From assembly GCA_963921825.1 (NCBI GenBank), contig OY997592.1, positions 18,603,432 through 18,667,431 of the forward strand: a stretch of DNA of 64,000 nucleotides, in the 5' to 3' direction. A program made the translations under genes and the position numbers. Every line of letters begins with the position of its first letter. Position 1 is the first letter of the stretch. Shown here piece after piece: positions 55,601-64,000 of this stretch. The DNA comes from Erodium maritimum (lineage: Eukaryota; Streptophyta; Magnoliopsida; Geraniales; Geraniaceae). The notes beneath the pieces were generated by a model. It was not told the DNA's origin and did not search any database. It worked only from the letters and a program-made list of their open reading frames with translations.

Positions 55601-58600
55601 ATAACCTTTCCAATTTAATTCCAATTTTCGATTCGGTTATGGATTAATGGTTCGGGGAACGTTCTAGAACACCCGAACACGAAACCCGATCACCCGAGCA
55701 CGTGGGCCCCACCCGGCCCACCTTAGCCGTGGGCCCTAGGGCTCAATTTGGGGCTCGGCCACCATGGTGGTGGCTGGTCCCGGCTCCGGCCAGCCACCCC
55801 ATGGTCGGCCGGCCACCACCCACGGTGACCGGAGCTCCTCCCGAGCCTCCGGTCACCGAAAAACGTCATACTTCGACTCCACAGACCTCCAAAACGTCTC
55901 CAACAATTCCCCCAACCTCAAAACACCCTAAACTAATAGTTTTACATAAACCCTAACTTCCAAAATTAATCAAAACGAGAATCGGTTAGGTGTATACCGT
56001 AGAGGAGAACGAGGGGAGTGCACTTCCTCCTAGCCTTGAGACGATCCAAGGGATGGATGGAGAGGAAACGTCACAAGAACCCTAGCTTCTTCTCTTTTCT
56101 CCTTCTTCTCCTTCTCCTTCTCTCTCTAACACTAACTCTCCTTTTTTTCTATTTTTTTCCTTTTTTGATAGTTGTGGCCGACCCCCCTCCCTTATCTCTC
56201 CTCTTCATTTTCCCCCCAAAACCTAACACCACCACTTATTTGACAAGTGGCAAGGTGGGTCCTCTTTCGCGAAATTCGGACGTTTCGGGCCCCGAATGGG
56301 CACTTTTTCCAAGAAATTACGAAACTTGGCGGGCTACAAGGAAACGGCTCAACTAAGACCGCTGCGATGACGGCTAAGCTTTTTGGATCCAAAACGGTCC
56401 TCGAATGGACCAAAACGTCGCTCGGTTGACTTTTCCAATGAAAAGTCAACATTTCCCAAATTGATCAGAAAGTTGCCCTGAGTCCCCCGGAACTCACTTT
56501 GGTCAATATCGGGGTCAACTTAAGTCCGGTATGACCCTCGGGGTCCAATTCCGGTTCAATTCAGTGTGTGCTCAAATTTTTTAAATTTTCCTGTTTTTCG
56601 TAGGTTTGACTGGCGTTGACCGGGAGTGGTTATTACATCAGGCATCCAAAGGCTAAAGAATATGGAATATTCCTCATTTTTTCCCGTTCCATGTCATTTT
56701 GCACAACAGGAGCTACATTGGGTGAACAATCCATCATCTGAAAACATTCCAAAACTTTGTTGATGTATGTCTCTTGAGACATACCCAGAGTACCGACTAC
56801 TCTATTGTGATGTATCTTTATCCCAATGGCGTAAGATGCATCACCTAAATCTTTCATATCAAAGTTCTTGGATAGAAATTGTTTCACCTCAAAAACCATA
56901 ATCATATCGTTACTAGTAAGCAAAATAACATCTACGTATAATATCAGGAAACAAGTCTTGCTCCCACTAACCTTCTGGTATATACAATTGTTCATAACTT
57001 TTCTTCAAAACCGAATGAAGAAATATCATCACGAAACTTAAAATACCATTGATGTGAGGCTTGTTTCAAACCGTAGATTGATCTTGAAAGCTTATAAAAT
57101 AAATGTTCACCATTGCTAGAAGTGAATCCTTCAGGAAACTAAATGTTTCATGAACTCCTCTTCCTCCAGTTCTTCGTTTAGAAATGTTGTTTTTACATCC
57201 ATTTGTTGTAATTCCAAGTCAAAGTATGCGACTAATGACATGATTACCCGAAGCGATTCTATCTTTGATACAAGAGAAAGAGTCTCCTTGTACTCGATTC
57301 CTTCCTTTGATTAAATCCTTTGGCAACTAGTTTGACCTTATATCTCTCGATATTACCGGATGAGTCTTTCTTGGTTTTAAAGACCTATTTACATCCAATG
57401 GCTTTCGCCCCTTTAGGTAACTCGATAAGATCCCAAACTTCATTCGATGCCATCGATTTCATTTCATCATTCGTAGCATCATACCATTGACTCGATTCAT
57501 TACAGTTTATGGCTTGTGAAAACGTCTTAGGATCATTTTCGGCTCCGACATTAAAGTCTGATTCTTGCAGATACACATAGTAATCCCCATGGATTGTTGA
57601 TTTCCTCATTCTAGTGGATCTCCTTAATGTTGGAACAACATTATCCTGAGGATCAGGTTGACCAACTAGTTGTTCATTAACCAAAGGTTCTTCCTAAACA
57701 ACTTGATTTACTAGATGATTATCAACATGTGGAAAGTTAGAGGTCAAACTCAATTTGAACTCTAACGACAACGATTTGATCGACTAATGTAAGAGGTTTC
57801 TTAGTAATAGTTTCAAAATTTGAGCTCTGCAACCGATTCCTCCCACTGATCAAATCATTTCTCAAGAAACTTCGTATTTCTTGATTCCACAATCCTGGTG
57901 CTATGAGATGGACAGTAAAATCTGTATCCCTTGGATCGTTCCGCATATCCAACAAAATAACCGCTAAGGGTTCTAGGATCCAGTTCCTTTTCTTGTGGGT
58001 TGTAAATCCTTACTTTAGACGGGTATCCCCATATGCGTACATGGTGTAAAATCGATATCCAACCCTTGAATAATTCAAAAGGTGTCTTTGAAACAGACTT
58101 GGTTGGAACGCGGTTTAATATGTACGCAGCCGTCTTAAGTGCGTCAATCCACAAGAATAACGGGAGATTCGCATTACTACGCATACTCCTCACCATCTCC
58201 ATCAAAGTCCGGTTTCTTCTTTCAGCTACACCATTCTTGCTAGGAGATCCTAGATTGGTGTATTGAGCAACTATTCCATACTCCTGAAGAAAATTAGCGA
58301 ACGGACCCGGTGCTTGACCACCTTTGATGTATCTACCTTAGTTTTCTCCTACTCTGTCACTCCTGACAATCTTTTTTTTTCACATTGATTTTCAATTTCT
58401 GCTTTGAAAATCATAAATACGTCTATTGCTTCACTTTTGTGGTGAAGCATATAAACTTACATATACCGTGAGAAGTCATCAATAAAGGAGATGAAGTATT
58501 TCAGACCACTTTGTATATCCATGTCGGGACAACAAATATCTGTATGGATGATTTCAAGTAATTCGAAACTTCTGTGTGCACCTTTTTTGGATATCTTGGT

Positions 58601-59762
58601 TTGCTTTCTCTTTAGGCAATCCACACAAACCTCGAAATCAGAAAAGTCTAGAGTACTAAGTACTCCATCTTTTACTAATCTCTTGATTTCATCCATCGAG
58701 ATATGTCTCAATCTCCGATGCCACAACATAGAAGGTTCCTCATTTTCAACACATCGTTTTGTGCCAGTTTCAATATATATAACCGAGTTAGTGGTGTTAC
58801 TTTGCACATTCATCATAAATAAACCATTGCACAAAATGCCATTTCCCATAACATCACATTTATTGATGTATTACGGAAATTAAAGGCATAGCTAAAAGGC
58901 AATAGTTTAGATATAAATGTTAAAATCCTGGCAAATCCAGGTACACATAATGTATTATGAAAAGTTAATAAGTAACCACTAGACAAAGTTATTTGGCACG
59001 TTCCAACATATTTAACAACTGAGCATATTTTATTGCCTGAATAAATGCATCACTCATTTCCTGCATCGATGTTGAAACATGGATTGAAGAACCATATTCA
59101 ATCTACCATGCGTTAACATGAACATCAGCCACATTGGACTCGTCCTTAGGATGTCATTTACCTTCTTCCGGGTTGTAAGCATTACAGTCTCACCTTCCCC
59201 CATCATCAATGAGCTTTCCTCTTGAACACACATAGTCATGAGTTCATTCATCGACCATTTATCCTTATGTGTGTTGTAAGATATTTTGAAAATGGTCAAA
59301 TTGATGAGAAAAGGGTGTTCAAAATGTAATGCACCAAGAAGGTGACATACATCTCGACTTCCAATGTTTTTAATTTTGCCGCAATATCCCTCATTTCTCA
59401 TGATGTGCTCGTGCACACCACGGAGACATGTGAGCTTAACAAAGGAAAACTGTCCGATGAGGGAACTAGCCAAGGATTTATCCGAAGTTTGGAATTGCTC
59501 ATCAATCTCTGCGAGAAGCGAACGAGCATTTCCATACTTCTCCACCAATCCACTTATGCATACAAAACGTATTTATCAACGTACAACTTGCATGTGGGCT
59601 AAAGTCATACGTAAACAAAACATTGCATATACACATAAGTACCCTCTCTTTCCAGATGGAGTAGTTTTCCCCATTCAGTATGGGAACCTCTACTTTGAGG
59701 TAATTGTTATTCAAAGAGTTTGATGCTACAAGCACTACATGCATAGTATAAAAGAAAAACAT
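52661..59762 (-). pseudogene. Degenerate Ty1/copia gag-pol
   Basis: Reading from high to low coordinates: gag (59,762-59,054; LNGENYSIWKERV); integrase zinc region (58,849-58,457; LWHRRLRHIS and CVDCLKRKQ); integrase core C-terminal part and following segment (58,205-57,855); start of RT (57,684-57,385; NEVWDLIELPKGAKAIGCK); RT centre (56,995-56,643; LYVDVILLTSND); RNase H (52,981-52,661; STMEAEFVS and LYCDNSAI). The order gag-IN-RT-RH is that of Ty1/copia. Several frameshifts and stops separate the pieces. The RT YVDD is YVDV, and two stops lie in 52,990-53,270. A gypsy solo LTR splits it. I saw no CCHC knuckle. Not functional. Confidence 0.85.
53274..56637 (-). mobile_element. Solo LTR of a Tekay-like gypsy element in the copia pol
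   Basis: TGTCACGCCCC (53,274) to GTGGTTATTACA (56,637), 3,364 bp, minus orientation. A perfect TSD TCAGG (53,269-53,273 and 56,638-56,642) flanks it. It contains the 18 nt palindrome and reversed GGTGGCC-type repeats. Removing it rejoins the copia RT region. ORFs inside are not genes. Confidence 0.85.
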
Positions 59763-59940
59763 AAATGAGACTAACTATCATGCTTTACAAACATAAGCAT
59801 ACAAAATGTATCCATCGACATACAACTTGCATGTGGGCTAAAGTCATATGCAAATAGAACATTCATACAACAATGTATCTATCGACGTACAACTTGCATG
59901 TGGGCTAAAGTTATACGCAAATAGAACATTCATACATAAC
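59559..59940 (-). repeat. Imperfect ~70 bp repeats around the copia gag start
   Basis: ACAACTTGCATGTGGGCTAA recurs near 59,580, 59,822 and 59,890 with similar flanks, one copy inside the gag start and two in the leader. Confidence 0.6.
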
Positions 59941-60322
59941 AATCAATAAAACTATCAAAATCATGTTCCTTTTCCTAATTCCTGTGGGTAGGTTAGGAAA
60001 TATAATTTTGATATTTTATTTTGATCAGTTATATAGAGTTTAATATAATATCCTGTGGGATCGATTCCATTAAATCCGATATAATTAATCACAACTTTAA
60101 TGATTTATTTTCTCACATATATATTGTTAGTCTAAAGATGTTGTGGCTACTCTCTAAACAAATAATATACACGTACATAAATCAAAGATGGATAATAAAA
60201 CACCAAAAACATGGTAATTTTAACTGAAAATCAGCTCAAGGGATCCACCAAGAAATCATAATTTTGGACTAAAAGGTCAAACTGAGCTGGTACTAGAACA
60301 AACTAATTCTACTGAGCTAAAT
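59763..60322 (-). other. Copia leader, cut by a gypsy LTR
   Basis: Untranslated region before copia gag, AT-rich. No PBS or 5' LTR is seen before the gypsy LTR at 60,323, so the copia 5' end probably lies beyond the window's right edge. No gene. Confidence 0.45.
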
Positions 60323-61214
60323 TGTCACGCCCCAATTTCAGTAAAACCGAACTAGGGACGCGAACATTTAAAACAATAAAACATTTTGAAGCCTTTTACA
60401 CAAATCACTTTAAAATCGCCATTTGTTCATCAAAAATAATCATTTAATCATTTACAACTTAAAGGTACGTCCAAACAAATGGACAAAAAAGCAAGGTATA
60501 CGTCGCTAGACTCAAAGTAAACCCAGAATCCCGCTCCTAGCTCTTCAAGCTTCAGAAGCTCACATAGTCCAACCTACGACCGGTACCTGTAGGAAAAGCA
60601 GCTAGGGGTGAGCGTTCGCTCACCACCACGGATAACAAACTGACTACGGCATACTTAGCAGACAATGCCGGTAACACCAACAACCAACTCAACACCGGGG
60701 ATCACTGTCCCCAAACTCAAGTAACCCGACTGACACCCACACACTGATACTTTCCTCAACCGACTCAACACTCGGGCTCGTAATGTAGACCTGACACAAC
60801 GATTGACGACCTCCTCCAAAGACACGACAGACAACCACGCAACACCCAAGATCACAAAGGATCGCACACCAAACAAGATCACAAAGGATCGCATACCAGA
60901 CAAGATCACAAAGGATCGCATTCCTGTCAGCTGCTCAGTGCCGGTTGCTAACCGGCTGGGCTCGAGCCTGCCCCACGCACTTTACCTATCACTGTCAGGC
61001 TCCAGGCGGTCGACCTGTTGGCGATAAACCGAGCTACTTTTCCGATAGCTAGTCGGAAGGGGAGCTGCCCTCTCATCGCCTAAAAACGCTCACAACCTGC
61101 CGAGACTCGAACACGGATCAGGCTAGCCAAAGAACGCTTGCAACTTACCGAGACTCGAACTCGTAAGCCAGCCAAATTTCCACACCACTTCCCGACACAA
61201 AGTCGGGTCACGAA
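60323..61214 (-). mobile_element. 3' part of a Tekay-like LTR, minus orientation
   Basis: Starts TGTCACGCCCC after TAAAT. Contains the 18 nt palindrome (60,607-60,624) and reversed 48 bp-type repeats. Interrupted at 61,214 by a forward LTR, so its remainder should lie beyond the window. Confidence 0.75.
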
Positions 61215-64000
61215 TGTAATAACCACTCCCGGTCAACGCCAGTCAAATCTGCGAAAAACAGGAAAATTTAAATTTTGTGAGCAGACACTGAATTGAACCG
61301 CAATTGGACCCCGAGGGTCATATCGGACTTAAGTTGACCCCGTTATCGACCAAAATGAGTTCCAGGGGACTCAGGGCAACTTTCTGATCAATTTGGGAAA
61401 TGTTGACTTTTCGCTGGAAAAGTCAACCGAGCGACGTTTTGGTCCATTCGAGGACCGTTTTGGATCCAAAAAGCTTAGTCGTCGTCGCAGCGATCTTAGT
61501 TGAGCCGTTTCCTTGTAGCCCGCGAAGTTTCATAATTTTTTGGAAAAAGTGCCCGTTCGGGGCCCGAAACGTCCGATTTTCGCGAATCTGATTGGAAAAT
61601 ATCTTCTAGATATTTTCCCAAGAAGGTGTGGGACCCAACTTGCCACTTGTCAAGCAAGTGGTGGTGTTAGGTGTGGGACAAGACAAGGAAGACTACTTTA
61701 GGTGTTAGTTTGTAATTAAGTATTAGTTTGATGTTTTTTTTATAAATAAAACAAAAGGGAAGAATGAGTACACGTCCATACAATGTAAAAAGGGAAAAGA
61801 AAATGGAAAAAGAGAGTTAGTTTTTAGAGAGAGAAGGAGAAGGAGAAGAAGAGAGAAAAGAGAAAGAGTTGGGGTTTGTGGTCACTATTCACGAGCATCG
61901 AGCCATGGGTTTGTCTCAACGATAGTAGATTCGAGCTCACATCGTCTTCCTCTACGGTAAGAACCTAACCGATTTTCATTTTGGAACGTTTGAATTTTAT
62001 GGTTTGAGTTTAAACGGTTTGATTAAGGTTGGGTTTTGTTTAAGATTGGTTTAAAGATGAATGGTTGAGGTTAGGGGTTCGTTAGGAACGTTTTGGGGCG
62101 AAAAGGAAATTTTCCTAATTGTGGCCGGGTGGGGCCCACGTGCCCGAGTATCGGGTTTTCGTGTTCGGGTGGTTTAGGACGATCCCCAAGTAGTTAATCC
62201 ACACCCGGATCGGAATTTGGAATTAAATTGTGAAAGTTGGAATTTCGGGTTTAGAAACTTTAAACGTCAATTAAATGACTCGGAAGTCGGAATTCGATTC
62301 GGGCAAGTACATTGGGTTCCTTGAATTATTCTAAGACCGTAGAAACGAAAACGGGAATTTTTGGAGCCCCGGAAGGGCATTTCCAAAACCCGGGCAGATT
62401 CGCCATGTCGGGCGAATCGGGCCTTTACGAGTCCTTTATCGACAATGTTGAGTAATCGGGAAGTTTGGGAGTGATCGACATTGTCGGGGTTACGTTTGGG
62501 CGTTAAGTTTATCGAATTTCAGTTTATTCCTGCGAGTTTAAAGGTGCCTTGAAATTATGTTCTTTTAGGTCGTGCTGCGGATCGAGGCAAAGGGAAGCTA
62601 GGCGAGTGACTGAGATCACGCCGGGGCTTATTTGGGCACTCTTGGAGAACACGCACGAGGTAGGGAAAAGTAGCCGGATCTCGGCCCTGACTGGGGAAAG
62701 TTAACAGTAGAATTGCATGTGACACCGGGGTGTCGTGGGTTGAGTAGGTTATTTAATTATTAGAAAAGCATGATACGGGATTGTAGCGTTTATTAGAAAA
62801 ACATGTTACGGGAACTTAGTAATTATTGGAAAGGCATGTGACACTTAGTAGTGTCGTAGGAGCAGAGAACTTAGCGTAATTGATTTACTGGAGGCATATG
62901 ACCATGCCCGGAGGTTGTTTGTGAACTTATCGATATTAGGAGTACTGGAGGCATATGACCATGCCCGGAGGTTGATTGTGAAACTGTTGATATTAGGACT
63001 GTTGGAGGCTTGGGTTAAGCCGGAGGTTGATTGTTTATTTTGGCGTCTTGGGTGGCCTTGAGAGCCCGTGTATTATTATTGTTGAGTCTTGGGTGGCCTT
63101 GAGAGCCCGTGTTATTATTCGTGTTTGGGTGGCCATGAGAGCCCGTACTTTACTGTTGGTGTTTAGCTGGCTTACGAGTTAGAGTCTCGGTAAGTTGCAA
63201 GCGTGTTATTTATTGTTGAGTTTGGGTGGCCTTGAGAGCCCGTGTTATTTATTGTTGAGTTGGGTGGCCTTGAGAGCCCGTGTTATTTATTGTTGAGTTT
63301 GGGTGGCCTGGAGAGCCCGTGTTATTTATTGTTGAGTTTGGGTGGCCTTGAGAGCCCGTGTATTTAAATTGGTATCTTGGGTGGCCATGAGTGCCCGTGT
63401 CTTACTATTGATGTTTTGGGGTGGCCGTGAGTGCCGTGGGGTTGTTGAACCCGAGTCTTGACCGTTGGTGTGTCTTGAGTGGCAGTGAGTGTCGTGGGGT
63501 TGTTGAACCCGAGTCTTGACCGTTGGTGTGTCTTGAGTGGCAGTGAGTGCCGTGGGGTTGTTGAACCCGAGTCTTGACTGTTGGTGTGTCTTGAGTGGCA
63601 GTGAGTGTCGTGGGGTTGTTGAACCCGAGTCTTGACCGTTGGTGTGTCTTGAGTGGCAGTGAGTGCCCGTGGGGTTGTTGAACCCGAGTCTTGATTGTTG
63701 AGGTGTTTTGAGTGGCCTTGAGTGACTGTGTGATTGAACTTGCCTGTGATTGTGATTGTGGTTACCTGAAGTTGTGAGTTCTAAAGGTCGACAGCCTGAT
63801 CCGACTTAGTGTCGATGAATTGCGAGTTCTAAAGGTCGACAGCCTGATCCGACTTAGTGTCGATGAATTGCGAGTTCTAAAGGTCGACAGCCTGATCCGA
63901 CTTAGTGTCGATGAATTGCGAGTTCTAAAGGTCGACAGCCTGATCCGACTTAGTGTCGATGAATTGCGAGTTCTAAAGGTCGACAGCCTGATCCGACTTA
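61215..64000 (+). mobile_element. Tekay-like LTR, plus orientation, running off the window
   Basis: TGTAATAACCACTCCCGG start, preceded by ACGAA. Includes a GA-rich leader (about 61,820-61,865), a TCTACG|GTAAGA donor-like site (61,958), a TTCTTTTAG acceptor-like site (62,569), an extended set of GGTGGCC repeats (63,040-63,720) and at least five 48 bp repeats to the edge. Its internal domain is not in the window. Confidence 0.8.

Overview
This window is nuclear DNA from a flowering plant, most likely a eudicot. The one clearly intact host gene is a plant secretory carrier membrane protein (SCAMP) with 13 coding exons and GT-AG introns. Almost everything else is nested transposable elements of plant type: Tekay/Del-like chromodomain Ty3/gypsy, Ty1/copia, Helitron, hAT, Mutator-like, LINE-like and foldback/MITE elements. 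I cannot name the species.

Left block (1-33,882). A small ORF of unknown function lies at 33-347. Positions 495-33,874 form a nest of four elements, each placed by its ends or its target-site duplication (TSD). The outermost is a hAT-type element (TSD TTACACGT), whose left arm also holds a foldback element with a ~280 bp tandem repeat. Inside the hAT lies a Helitron (2,708-33,244; 5' TC, 3' hairpin plus CTAG, A/T target) that carries exon-like gene fragments, two of them resembling replication protein A subunit 2. Inside the Helitron lies a deletion-damaged Tekay-like element, here called X. Inside the 3' LTR of X sits a tandem Tekay-like array, LTR-internal-LTR-internal-LTR (5,991-25,913, TSD GCTTG). 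Both internal regions encode an uninterrupted 1,635-residue Gag-Pol with chromodomain. The middle LTR is a mosaic: its left part matches the right-hand LTR and its right part matches the left-hand LTR, as unequal LTR-LTR recombination would produce. A further related LTR without a TSD follows at 28,254-31,052.

Middle block (33,883-43,404). A gene-poor spacer is followed by the SCAMP gene on the minus strand (35,535-42,018), with a foldback MITE and a second MITE-like insertion in its introns, and then its upstream region.

Right block (43,405-64,000). A Mutator-like element (43,405-50,587; ~150 bp inverted repeats, 9 bp TSD TATCTTAAA) carries a broken GRF-type zinc-finger gene on the plus strand and acidic ORFs on the minus strand, but no transposase that I recognise. 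It has been hit by a LINE-like insertion encoding only an RRM/AT-hook protein (15 bp TSD and short poly-A) and by a MITE inside its own right inverted repeat. Next comes a degenerate Ty1/copia element on the minus strand (about 50,940-60,322), interrupted by a foldback element in a TA microsatellite and by a gypsy solo LTR (53,274-56,637, TSD TCAGG). The window ends with two head-to-head gypsy LTR pieces, the last running off the edge.

All comparisons were made by eye. Element boundaries rest on TSDs, inverted repeats, PBS/PPT and terminal motifs; family names rest on recognised motifs, not on database searches.
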